Of a stretch of 64,000 nt of DNA, positions 53,810 to 63,659 are shown in pieces (the stretch's first letter is position 1; the number at the start of each line of letters is the position of its first letter). The notes beneath the pieces were generated by a model. The model was not told the DNA's origin. It worked only from the letters and a program-made list of their open reading frames with translations, and did not search any database. A program made the translations under genes and the position numbers. This stretch comes from Conus ventricosus (taxonomy: Eukaryota; Mollusca; Gastropoda; Neogastropoda; Conidae). The DNA lies in the NCBI GenBank assembly GCA_018398815.1, contig CM031601.1, positions 35,834,241-35,898,240 of the forward strand, written 5' to 3'.

Positions 53810-56800
53810 ATCATCATCATCATCCAATTGACGGCACCAATCAACAAGCTGATTATTATGCCGTACTATGGAGGTTGTGCTGAGTTAGAAAGGCCAAGAT
53901 AGAAAGATAAAGACCTGAGATAGTGAGAAAAACAAGGGCAACTGATGCATATAAATGACAGGAGAGATACCTACTCTATGTGGGTTTTATCAGCAGGCTA
54001 CTACTTTTCGCTCTTCATCCGGAGACAGGCTCCAGACTAGCTGATCCAAATTCTCTCTGAGAGTGAACCCGGCCCAAAAAAAAAAAAAAATACTAAGGAA
54101 GGAGTGGGATGGGGTGTCAACCTAATCCTACTTATACTATCTAACTAGGATTTGTCATTTCAGGTTTAGGTGTGTGGAACCCCTGACCCAAAGGTGCCTG
54201 GGGTTCCATCCATCATCGTCTCTGACAGGTCGTTCCAATCCCGGATGGTCCTTGGGAGAAACGCATGCTGTCGGTATTGTGTCCTGCACTGTATGAGGCT
54301 GAGCTGCTGTGTGTGTCCTATTCTCTGCCTGGCAGGAGCTGGTGTCAACTTGTTCTTACATATGGGGACGACAGCCTGGCCACACAAGATCTTGCGAAGC
54401 ATCGCCAGCCTTGCCTCTTTCCTGCGGTTCTGAAGGGAGGGCCACTCCAGCCTGTTTATCATTGCGGTGACACTTGACGTGTTGTGATACCTGTTCACAA
54501 CAAACCGAGCGGCCCTCCGTTGTACGGCCTCAATCTTCTCGATGTTTCGCTGCGTGTACGGATCCCACACAGTGCAAGCGTATTCCAGAATAGGTCGGAC
54601 CATAGTCTTGTAAGCGGTTTCTTTAATCTGGGTGGAACTGATCTTAATATTTCGCCTGAGAAAGCCGAGGGTCTTATTGGCTTTGGCACAGATGGAGTTG
54701 ATGTGCTGGTCCCAGTTCAAATATTTACAGATGGTGACCCCAAGATATTTGGCAGCGGTGGCGTTTACCAATTTTTCTCCGTGCAGATGGTAGTCGAACT
54801 CAGCAGTAGTTCTTTTGCGGGTGACAGGCAAGACTGAGCACTTCCCCGGATGGAAGGCCATGTCCCAGCTTCGCTCCCAGCTTTCCAAATGTTGGAGGTC
54901 CTGTTGCAGCTGCTGTTGATCAAGGTCTGTAGCAGAGAGGCGGTAGGCAGCAGTGTCATCTGCAAACAGGCGGGTCAGTGAGTTGAGTTGCTCCGGTAAG
55001 TCATTGATATATGCCAGAAACAAAGCTGGTCCAACAACTGAACCTTGTGGTACTCCTGAACGGACACTGATAACGCCTGAAGTTTCGCCATTCACCACAA
55101 CTGCCTGTCGCCGATCACTGAGGAAGGCTCTGAACCACTGGTGAACTTTGCCTCGAACTCCATAGTGGTTTAGCTTATGGAGCAGAAGACTGTGGTTTAC
55201 TCGATCGAATGCCTTGGCGAAGTCTAAGATCACAATGTCTGCCTGGTTTCCCTGCTCCATGTTCTCACTTAGTTCTTCCATCAAGTCCAGCAGCTGAGTT
55301 TCACATGATCTTAATTTGCGAAAACCATGCTGTTCTGGTCGGAGGATTTTGTTGGACTCGAGGTGTTTCATGAGAGCACTGACAATGACATGTTCCAAGA
55401 TCTTACATGGCACGCTTGTGAGAGACACTGGGCGATAGTTTGATGGTTCATAGTGCTCTCCCTTCTTGAAGACTGGAGTAACGTTCGCAAGTCTCCAATC
55501 AGATGGTACCATGCCTGTATTGATCGATGACAGGAAGATGGTTGTCAGGATTGGTGCAATCTCCGAGGCCAGCTCCTTCAGGATTCGAGGACTGATTAGG
55601 TCAGGACCGCAGGCTTTGTATGGATTCAAATTGACAAGGATTTTCCGGATGCCCTCTTCTGAGATAGCGAGATCACTGAGCACCGTAGACAAATGGACTT
55701 CGCTCATCTGACACTTGGCGCGGAACTCGTCAACTGTGTATTCATTTCCTTCACTGAAGACGGACTGGAACTGACTGTTAAGGACTTCTGCTTGCGCCTT
55801 GGGTTCTGTCACAAGTCGTCCATTCACCTTCAGAGGGGCGACACCGGATTTGGAGGAGCGCTGGTGTTTGATGAATGTGCAGAAGCGTTTCAGAGAGTAG
55901 GGACCTTCAGCTGTCTCTGGGTCGCTAATGATAGTCTTGTTGACATAGTTCCAGTAGGCCCGGCGAATCTTGCGCTGTATCAACCTACGTAGGCGCCTAC
56001 ACTCCATCTTCAGTTCCTCTGATCCCTGCTTTTTCATCTTCCTATAGATACGGTGGCGCCTATTCACCAGTTTACGTATCTCAGAGGTGATCCATGGCTT
56101 GCTATCCCTTTGCCGCGCTACTTTATGGGGAACGAAGGATTTTACTGCATTGGAGAGGGTGTCTCTAAACCTGATCCACAGCTGTTCAGTAGTGAGGTTG
56201 ACTGCATCCCTCACTAGTTCTGCTTGGAGGTCTGTCAATGCCTTCTTCATGTTCACCCAGTCAGCCTTGTTATAGAGGGGAATAAGTCTTGGCATTTGTT
56301 TTATCCTCTGGGTTGTGAGACTGAGTTCACAGTAAGGGACTTGGTGGTCAGAAATGCCAGGTAACGCTCTCACTCGTGTAACAAGGTGGGGGCAGTTGGT
56401 AAGGAAGAGGTCAAGCGTGTTGTCAAGCCGGGTGGGCTCCATGACCAATTGTTCAAGTCCATGATCACTGATGATGTCGAGGAAACTGTTATGGAGGCGA
56501 GACTGGGCGGCTCTGGGTTTGAGAGTCATGGTGGGCCAGTCAAGGTCAGGGAAGTTAAAATCCCCTCCTATCAGGAAATGGGCATTGGGGATCCCTGCAG
56601 CTCTGTCGAGTGACTCCTTCAACCGAATTAAGCTAATTTCATCGGCGACGTTGGGGCGATAGTAGGAGCACAGGTATAGGGTCTTCCTGCCATGCAGCTT
56701 CACCCCCACCCATACTATTTCGCAGTCGGTAGTCAACTCAGGCACAAGGAAGCTCTTCAGGTTGTTTCGTACTGCTATAAGTACTCCACCGCCTAGCCTA

Positions 56801-57011
56801 CCCCTGTCTCTACGGTAAACAGTGTAGAAATCCGGCAAGATCTCACTGTCAGTAATAGTGTCATTCAGCCACGTCTCAGTGCCCAACAAGATATCCGGCT
56901 TCACGTCATAAACCAGGTATTGCGTATTCGCTCTTTTTCCCACTGAAGATTGGAAATTGACGTTTATAATGCGCAGGGGCCTGTCTTTCCATGCCTTTTC
57001 ATTTTCCAAAA
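53810..57011 (-). mobile_element. CR1-like LINE H, 5'-truncated, young
   Basis: The 3' end is a GAT-repeat tail (plus-strand ATCATCATCATCATCC at 53810). The 5' end is at 57011. The flanks join into the uninterrupted 88-bp repeat seen at 51566-51653, with TTTC duplicated at both sides (53806-53809, 57012-57015). ORF2 is complete and open; ORF1 and the 5' UTR are missing. Confidence 0.92.
54166..57009 (-). CDS. LINE H ORF2: endonuclease and reverse transcriptase (947 codons, open)
   Basis: Target-primed reverse transcription protein. The first triplet at 57007-57009 is TTG, so the true start probably lay in the lost 5' part. EN: 'DILLGTETWLNDTITDSEIL', 'GGGVLIAVRNN', 'LIGGDFNFPDLDWPTM', 'LDLFLTNCPHLVTRV' and 'GISDHQVPYCEL' (SDH). 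RT: 'DWRLANVTPVFKKGEHYEPS', 'NYRPVSLTSVPCKILE', 'ADIVILDFAKAFDRVNH' (A), 'GVPQGSVVGPALFLAYINDL' (B), 'LTRLFADDTAAYRLS' (FADD) and 'AKYLGVTICKYLNWDQHIN'. C-terminus: 'FLPRTIRDWNDLSE'. No RNase H. All catalytic motifs are present and no stop interrupts, so the insertion is recent. The FADDT box and C-terminus fit the CR1 clade. Confidence 0.93.
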   Translation of the reverse strand: MENEKAWKDRPLRIINVNFQSSVGKRANTQYLVYDVKPDILLGTETWLNDTITDSEILPDFYTVYRRDRGRLGGGVLIAVRNNLKSFLVPELTTDCEIVWVGVKLHGRKTLYLCSYYRPNVADEISLIRLKESLDRAAGIPNAHFLIGGDFNFPDLDWPTMTLKPRAAQSRLHNSFLDIISDHGLEQLVMEPTRLDNTLDLFLTNCPHLVTRVRALPGISDHQVPYCELSLTTQRIKQMPRLIPLYNKADWVNMKKALTDLQAELVRDAVNLTTEQLWIRFRDTLSNAVKSFVPHKVARQRDSKPWITSEIRKLVNRRHRIYRKMKKQGSEELKMECRRLRRLIQRKIRRAYWNYVNKTIISDPETAEGPYSLKRFCTFIKHQRSSKSGVAPLKVNGRLVTEPKAQAEVLNSQFQSVFSEGNEYTVDEFRAKCQMSEVHLSTVLSDLAISEEGIRKILVNLNPYKACGPDLISPRILKELASEIAPILTTIFLSSINTGMVPSDWRLANVTPVFKKGEHYEPSNYRPVSLTSVPCKILEHVIVSALMKHLESNKILRPEQHGFRKLRSCETQLLDLMEELSENMEQGNQADIVILDFAKAFDRVNHSLLLHKLNHYGVRGKVHQWFRAFLSDRRQAVVVNGETSGVISVRSGVPQGSVVGPALFLAYINDLPEQLNSLTRLFADDTAAYRLSATDLDQQQLQQDLQHLESWERSWDMAFHPGKCSVLPVTRKRTTAEFDYHLHGEKLVNATAAKYLGVTICKYLNWDQHINSICAKANKTLGFLRRNIKISSTQIKETAYKTMVRPILEYACTVWDPYTQRNIEKIEAVQRRAARFVVNRYHNTSSVTAMINRLEWPSLQNRRKEARLAMLRKILCGQAVVPICKNKLTPAPARQRIGHTQQLSLIQCRTQYRQHAFLPRTIRDWNDLSETMMDGTPGTFGSGVPHT

Positions 57012-57055
57012 TTTCTTATGGGAGCAAAAGTTACCCCACTTGTTTACTGTTTATT
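57012..57055. repeat. 88-bp repeat, copy 2, right part
   Basis: TTTCTTATGGGAGCAAAAGT to GTTTACTGTTTA, continuing the left part at 53760-53809 across LINE H. Confidence 0.9.
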
Positions 57056-57056
57056 T

Positions 57057-58135
57057 AAGTAGTTGATCATGCCATCAATCGATCTTATGGTTGTGCCGAT
57101 GTTTCTACCTTTGATATACAGTGCCTGATGTTCATTTACTAAGGCAAAGCAAAGATTTTAACAAATAATTTGTAACCATTGTTAGTTAACGTGATTGGTC
57201 TCCAGTTGTTTCTTTTCAATTTGTCTCTATCTAAATCCTTTTCCTTATGTTATAGAAATATTACACCATACCTTTGAGAATATGATAGTTTACCAACATG
57301 GTAAGGCTCTATGAACGACTGAGTATGTGTTTTACATATTTTGTCCCCCAAAAAATAAAAACTCTATTGTCAGTCCGTTACTGCCGGGGACAGATATATT
57401 TCTCAAATACTTCAGAGCGCGCGTCATTTCTTCTACTGTCACCGTGCTCTCACATGAAACAGCTTCGTTGGCGTCTTGTCTACGAAAGTTTTCATTTGCC
57501 ATAAATGTATTTGTGGCTACCCTAACACATTTTTCTACAGTTTCTTGATTATATAGCTTTCTAAAGAATGAGACTTGTTCTTCCAAAATTTCTGTCTGAT
57601 CTGTAATGATCTCACCTGAACCTTTACTTAATCTTGTTATTATTTTCTTCTTTACTTTAGCCTTTTCGAGATTGCATTAATATTTTGTATTCCTTTCACC
57701 TTCTTCAATCCATTTCATTCTCGCTCTAATTTGCGCTCTTCTCGTTCTGTCAACCTACAACAACTCTATTTCTTGTTTTAAACTAACATACTGTTTATGT
57801 ACCCATACATCAGAGGGATTGCTGGCTAGTGCCTTTTCATTTTCCACAAGCTGTGCGTTCAGTCAATACCCACGATTTCTTCTTTTGCATGCAAGGGATT
57901 TTCCATACTCAGTACAAAAAGTACGAATTTCAACTTTACATAGATCCCACCTACGTATATAAGAAACATCATCGGTAGCATCATTGAGATGCTTATCTAA
58001 TAAACCGTTCATCTCTGCAACAAACTTGGTATCTTTTAAAAAGTTATTGTTAATCTCAAGTATCCTGGACCTCTTTCAAAATGGCCGTTGTTCAATTCCG
58101 TTATGTGAGCTTTGTGATCTGAATGCACAACCGTC
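57057..58135 (-). mobile_element. L1/Tx1-like ORF2, EN end to RT N-terminus
   Basis: Minus-strand frames read 'HSDHKAHITELNNGHFERGP' (end of EN, about 58080-58135), 'VSYIRRWDLCKVEIR', 'ARMKWIEEGERNTKY', 'AKVKKKIITRLSKGSGEIIT', 'EILEEQVSFFRKLYNQETVE', 'VTVEEMTRALKYLRNISVPG' and finally 'HQALYIKGRNIGTTIRSIDG' with MINYLNK at about 57057-57075. The frame stops dead at YLNK. Confidence 0.78.
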
Positions 58136-58309
58136 GTGAGTTCACACCAAACACACAAGGGTAGCATTTACTCTGAGATAAAACAGTAACCCATACGTCG
58201 AGCAATAAAAGGGTTATTTTTACTTCAAGAGAAATCTTTTTCTTCATTATGAAAAAGTCTCCAGATGTCTGTCAAGTTTAATTTTCTTACTGCATTGTTG
58301 AATCCTCTA

Positions 58310-58519
58310 ACTTCTGACTCATGATAAAATTGACCCGAAAAAATATCAGGAAAGCATTCGAGAAAGTGAAGAGGAAAGCAATGTGGACGAAAAAGGTCTG
58401 AACATGATCAATATGCTTCAGTTCCAGAAGCTTCTAAATTTACAATGGATGGGTAAATTATACAACGCCAAAAACAATGAAAACTGGAGGCTAATCCCAT
58501 TGTGGCATTTGAATATACT
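58310..58519 (+). mobile_element. L1/Tx1-like ORF2, region downstream of RT
   Basis: Plus-strand text 'EKGLNMINMLQFQKLLNLQW', 'MGKLYNAKNNENWRLIPLW', as in the GLxMxxLxxFxxxLKxxW block after the RT domain of L1-like proteins. It is cut on the right by the tail of LINE I. Confidence 0.65.
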
Positions 58520-58536
58520 GGTAAGGTAAGGTAATG

Positions 58537-59022
58537 TTGCGTATAGCCCAGCTGACCGCAAGGGGCCAAATCAGGGCTGTCACAACGTTAAAATCAACTC
58601 ACAAGTCATCGTAACAGCAACAACAAACAACAACAACAACAACAACAACAAACTTTCACACATCTCTTTAAAAAAAAAACATCTTCTAAAATCGCACCAG
58701 AAACTTTCGTTAAAATTCTTTCTTCCGTAAAATCTTAAATCAGGTGAAAAATGTTAATCTCTCTTAGAGACTCAAATATCACGTCAGGTGGGACATCTCT
58801 GAACAGGGTTTTAATGGACTCTGCTGCAAAGTGTTTATGTCTCACACGGAACTTCTTCACCTTTTAAAAGATAAGAATGGGTATAAAACGAGTGGCCTGT
58901 GTGCAAGCGGCACGGGACTGTTTCTTCTTTAAGTCCGCCTCTGGAACATGGTAAAAAACTCGTTTAGGTTTGGACGGATTTTAAATAGTTTGTTATCCGT
59001 CTGCAAGGTCCATTCCTCTTGC
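58537..59022 (-). other. 3' region of LINE I
   Basis: C-terminal scraps ('KKFRVRHKHFAAESIKTLF'), then (GTT)n on the minus strand (plus AAC repeats at 58622-58650) before the tail. Confidence 0.6.
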
Positions 59023-59748
59023 TTAGAGGTCTTTGACAAATGCCTGTGTTTTGGGTTTTAGATCAGAGTGAGGAACAGTAAACCTGATCAATTTTTGCCT
59101 TGTGGCATTCTTGGCAAGCCTGTCAACCATCTCATTGCCTCGAATGCCCACATGGCTGGGAACCCAAGCAAAAACTACGTTGCGTCCGTTTGATTTTAGG
59201 GAGGTGTACAGTTCAAAAACTTTTAGAAATTGAGGGTGCTTAAAAATTACGGCCAGCAATGGCCTCCACAGCAGAAAGGGAGTCTGACAAAATAAAGAAA
59301 TCTTTTTTAGAGATCATCTGAAGTGCCAGGACCAAGGCTGTCAGATCAGCAGTGTAGATGGAGCTGTCGGTGGGAATGTGTATGGTACATCTCTGCTCTG
59401 AGGGGGATCTACTGCACAAAACACAGCAGACGCAACTCCCTCCTCAGATTTGGAACCGTCAGTGTAAATTCTTTTGAAAGATAGAAACTTGGAACACAGT
59501 TCAGCAAAAAGAGACTTGTATGCCAAGGAACTAGTGAAATCTTTCCGGTGTGAGGCTAAATCAAACCGGATCTCTGGTGTGAAAAAAGTCCATGGAGGGT
59601 CGTCAGGAAACTTGGAGAAATCGTCAACTACTCCAAGGTCTATACCAGCTTTGTTCAGATGGGGAAGAATACGAATCCCCAAGGGTGGAATGGAACTGGG
59701 ATGGTCATCGAATTTCTTTTGGAATTTGGGGTCGAAAAACACAGTCAT
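59023..59748 (-). pseudogene. LINE I RNase H domain
   Basis: Reads 'RIYTDGSKSEEGVASAVFC' (first Asp, about 59420-59475), then shifted frames, then 'NVVFAWVPSHVGIRGNEMVD' and RLAKNA (His and last Asp, about 59110-59190). The Glu and middle Asp lie in the shifted stretch and are not clearly readable. Upstream 'FDPKFQKKFDDHPSSIPPLG' and 'DDPPWTFFTPEIRFDLASHR' form the RT-RNase H connection. Two or more shifts. Confidence 0.82.
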
Positions 59749-61020
59749 ATGCAGGGTTTTGAAGTTCAGACGAGAGACTCAGACAGTAATTCAAGGCAAG
59801 TTTTAGTCGGCGATTTGAGAGGGATAGTTCTCCTGCCTCGGCATACAAGCTTTAAACAGGAGTGGCGCGGAATGCACCCAGACACAATCGAAGCCCTTGA
59901 TGGTGGATAGGGTCTAGACTTTTCAGGTAGGATGGTCTGGCCGAGCCATGCACTACACACCCATAGCCCAGTTTAGAGCGGATCAGAGCCCTGTAAAGAT
60001 GGAGGAGAGTTTTCCTGTCAGCGCCCCAATGTGTGTGTGCCACAACTCGCAGAATGTTCAGTGCTTTCTGACACGCAGTTTTTAAGTGATGGATATGACT
60101 TTTAAAGTTCAGTTTTTGATCAAAAATGACACCCGAAATTTAGCTTCTTTTACAGCTGGAATGGAGGACTTGTCCAGACGAATTTCAGGATCAGCAAAAA
60201 ATTGACGAAAATTGTGAAATGGATTGACTGAGTTTTGGTACTTGAGAAGGTAAACCCGTTTTCCTCGGCCCACTGTTGGATCTTGTTGACACAAAGTTGG
60301 AGTCGACGCTGTACGCTGGCGTAAAAAGCTCCAACTGTGTACAGCGCGAAGTCATCAACGAACAGAGGACTCAAAACCCTGGTTTACCGATTTCACGATG
60401 TCATTGATTTTGATGCTGAAAAGGGCAGGAGAAAGGATGCTCCCTTGAGGTACACCCAACTCCTGCCCATGGATGTCGGAGAGAGTGGTGCCAATACGCA
60501 CCTGAAACTGCCGATCAGCCCGAAAGTTTTGGATAAACAGAGGCAGATGACCATGAAAACCAAGTCTGTGCAGATCCATAAGGATTCCTGATTTCCAGGT
60601 GGTGTCATACGCTTTTTCTAGGTAAAAAAAGATAGCAACCACATGCTGTTTATTGACGAAGGCGTTGCGGATGGTGGTTTCCAGACGGACTAAATGGTCA
60701 ACTGCCGAGTGGTATTTCCGGAACCCGCACTGTTCACTGGCTAGAAGGCCATCAGTTTCCAGCTTCCACATCAGACAGGAGTTGACCATCTTTTCCATTA
60801 GCTTACAAAGGCAGCTGGTCAGAGCTATTGGACGATAGTTTGAAGGGTTGGTAAGGTCTTTTCCAGGCTTAGGAATTGGAATGATCAGGGCTTTCCGCCA
60901 GGAGGGCGGAAAGCACCCTGTGGTCCAGATATGATTGTAGACTTTAAGAAAGGTCTGGAGACAGCTTTCTGAGAGATGTTTCAAAATCTGATAATGAATA
61001 TCATCCAGACCAGGGGCAGA
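59749..61020 (-). pseudogene. LINE I reverse transcriptase
   Basis: Main open part 60355-60984: 'WRKALIIPIPKPGKDLTNPS', 'NYRPIALTSCLCKLMEKMV', 'EQCGFRKYHSAVDHLVRLE', 'VVAIFFYLEKAYDTTWKSGI' (palm A) and 'LGVPQGSILSPALFSIKIND' (B). After a shift near 60370 'SPLFVDDFALYTVG' carries FVDD where YADD or FADD is usual. Then 'QQWAEENGFTFSSTKTQSIH' and, with more shifts, 'HTHWGADRKTLLHLYRALIR' and 'SKLGYGCVVHGSARPSYLK'. Confidence 0.85.
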
Positions 61021-61032
61021 ATAATTACAGGT

Positions 61033-62328
61033 TTACAGAGCTGTTTTCAGTTCATCGATTGAAAAAGGAAGATGGTAGGCTTCAGAGTTGTCTGATGTGA
61101 AATTGTATGAAGATTTCTCTCTGAGTTGTTTGTTTCTTAAAAAGGCTGCAGATTTATTTGCAGATGAGCAGTTCTGTTGAATGGTGGAGGCCAGCAGATT
61201 GGCAACAGCTTGTTTGTCAGTTACCAGAGCATCAGCAAGTTTCAGATGATGAATTGAGGGGTTGTTGTTCTTCCCTTTGATTTTTCTGATGATGTTCCAG
61301 ACTTTTTTCTTGGAAGTTTTAGATATCAGCCCACAGCAGAAGTTTCTCCAAGACTGACGTTTACTGATTTTGAAAGTGTGTCTCATTTTGGCACAGAGTT
61401 TGTGATGGGCTCGAGCGTTGCGTACTTTTGAGATTTGTTGGCAGTCACAATCAAACCAAAGTGTTTTGGGCAGTTGGAGTTTGTCCGAAGACATTGGAAT
61501 ACAGGTTTTAGCACAGTTTATTACAGTATTGGTTAGAGTTTCCGCAGGGTCTGGACTCAGAAGAATGTCAGTTTCCTGGAATTTCTTTGAAATACTGGCA
61601 GCCAAAAGATTCCAATTCGCCTTATTATAGTTAAGGTGTTGTGAAACAGAGGCGTTTTCAGTTAATATGGGTTTCAATAGAACAGGAAAATGGTCACTTC
61701 CATGCAGATCGTCATGGACAGACCCCTCATAGTCCAGGACCAACGAAGGGTCACATATCGATACATCTAAATATGAAAGAGAACCTGAGGAAGAGTGGAG
61801 GTAAGTTGGAGCTCCATCGTTCAGACAACACAAATCAAAGTCAGAAAGGACATCTTCAAGAAGCAGACCTCTGGATGACGAATTCACACTACCCCAAAGA
61901 GGATTGTGTCCATTAAAATCACCCAACAGCAAAAAAGGTCGAGGAAGTTCTCCAATCAGACTGACAAGGTCCTGACGACAAACCGGGACAGAAGGTGGCA
62001 GATATAGTGAGCAAATCATAACAGTTTTATGGAGAGTGACTCTCGCAGCTACTGCCTGAGGGGGGGGGGGGGGGGGGGGGGCGGGTAGTCAGAGCGACAG
62101 GACTAAACAGGAACGTTTTGTGTATACACCGCCCGTTAGTCCCAATGTGGATGGTTGTGCAAGTTTGGAAAGAACACTGAAACCAGAAAGAGTGAAGGTC
62201 TTCTGGCTTTGAATTTTTGTTTCCTGAAGAGCCACTACGTAAGGTTTTAATGTACGACACAGAAGCTGCAGCTCCTCAAAGTTTGAAGTTAAGCTACGGA
62301 TATTCCAATGAATTATTTTACTGTCCAT
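61033..62328 (-). pseudogene. LINE I ORF2 start: APE-type endonuclease
   Basis: ATG at 62328 gives 'MDSKIIHWNIRSLTSNFEEL' and 'LKPYVVALQETKI' (catalytic Glu). A shift near 62100 and a G run at 62059-62082 break the frame. It resumes with 'MICSLYLPPSVPVCRQDL', 'LLLGDFNGHNPLWGS' (Asp/Asn), 'LSYLDVSICDPSLVLDYEG' and 'DLHGSDHFPVLLKPI' (SDH). The frame ends at 61033 just before RT. Confidence 0.87.
62059..62082. repeat. Poly-G run in LINE I endonuclease
   Basis: Single-base tract interrupting the coding frame. Confidence 0.95.
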
Positions 62329-62344
62329 GGTGCAGAGGACGAAT

Positions 62345-63656
62345 AGGAGACAAATCAGTTCATCTCCGAGTCATCGTCTGCATCCAATGAAGCGTATTTG
62401 TTTTTGAGTTGGGTAGGATTGTTTTGGTCTCCAGACCTGCTGGCAGACTTGCCCGCAGGTGAAGACGGTTTCCGTTTTGGAGATGGTGGAGGTTTCTTCT
62501 TTCATCTCCACCATCTCCACACTCGGTTGTACTCCCCTGCCCGCACGGGCACGGCTCACAGAAGTTCGAGTCAGGAGGGCTGGCTTTTTATTCTGCCCAG
62601 CAGCAGATGGAGTAGACTGCTAGGCAGCCTGAGGGGTGGTGGATTTATTGCCCCCACCAGGGGCATCCGCTTTGGGTTGAGAGGTGGTGGACCTGCCTCC
62701 ACTGGGGCTTTGCATTTTGTCTTGCAGTGTTTTTGAAAAAATGAAACTATCGGTTTGACAAGAAACAGACTGGGTTGAAACCTTCTTCACAGCCAAAGCG
62801 TATGAAGAAACTGGAGACGTCTGACTGCCAACGACCTGTTTACATGCTTCAAAAAAGGAGATTTTCTTTTCAGTTTTTACTTTTTGGATGTTGGACTCCT
62901 GGATCCAAACTGGGCAGTTGTGTGAAGAGGAGGGGTGGTCGCCACCGTAGTTTGCACAATGAGCCGGGTCTTTACACGGCCCCTAATGGGTTGCCTTGCA
63001 GCAAACACCACACACCTCCTCCCCAGAACAGCGATCTCTGACTTGTCCAAACTTCTGGCATTTGAAACACCGCATCGGGTATGGAACATAAGTTGGACAC
63101 GGACATTCAAGTAGCCTACTATAATGACCGGAGGTAGCGAAGGGTTGCAGAATGTCAGAAAGAGGGTGTTGGTGGGCACTCTTTCTGCACCTTCACGGAC
63201 TGTCACCCTATGCACCTCTGTCACACCCTGGGATGCTAGTTCTGCCTTGATCTCCGCCTCTGACACACCTTTCAAATCTGGGCACCGAATAACTCCTTTG
63301 GACGAATTCAACTGCTTATGGGGAGTCACCCAGGTTTCTCTGTCCACCAGCCTTGTGGCCCTCAGCAGCTGTTCAGATTGCTTCTTTGACTTGCACTGAA
63401 CAAGGAACGAGCTGTTGCTTAGCCTTTTCACCGACTGAGGGTCGCCTGCTATACCTTGGAAGTCCTTCTGGATTGTGAAAGGGCTCAGAGCAGAAATGGG
63501 CTTTTCCTGCTCTGTCCCTTCAACCACAAGCCAGGAAGCCCAGAATCCTGTCCTCTCTCTTATGTCCATATCAGAGCTGTCTGAATCCAAATGTCTGGAA
63601 ATGGGGTCCATTGCCTTCCTCTTCTTTATGGGGGGAATGTTTTTATATGAAGCCAT
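62345..63656 (-). pseudogene. LINE I ORF1 (gag-like, zinc knuckles)
   Basis: ATG at 63656 opens MASYKNIPPIKKRKAMDPIS. Residues 70-160 ('VKRLSNSSFLVQCKSKKQSE', 'GVIRCPDLKGVSEAEIKAEL', 'VTEVHRVTV') form an RRM-like fold as in I/Jockey ORF1 proteins. A shift near 63070 moves to the frame with the knuckle series 'CFKCQKFGQVRDRC', 'CGVCCKATH' and 'CANYGGDHPSSSHNCPVW'. The C-terminal tail is Ser/Gly/Lys-rich. ORF1p binds element RNA. Not functional as it stands. Confidence 0.82.
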
Positions 63657-63659
63657 GTT

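Noticed and set aside
54170..56662. Plus-strand ORFs of 60-117 codons
   Set aside because: Shadows of the continuous 947-codon ORF2 of LINE H.
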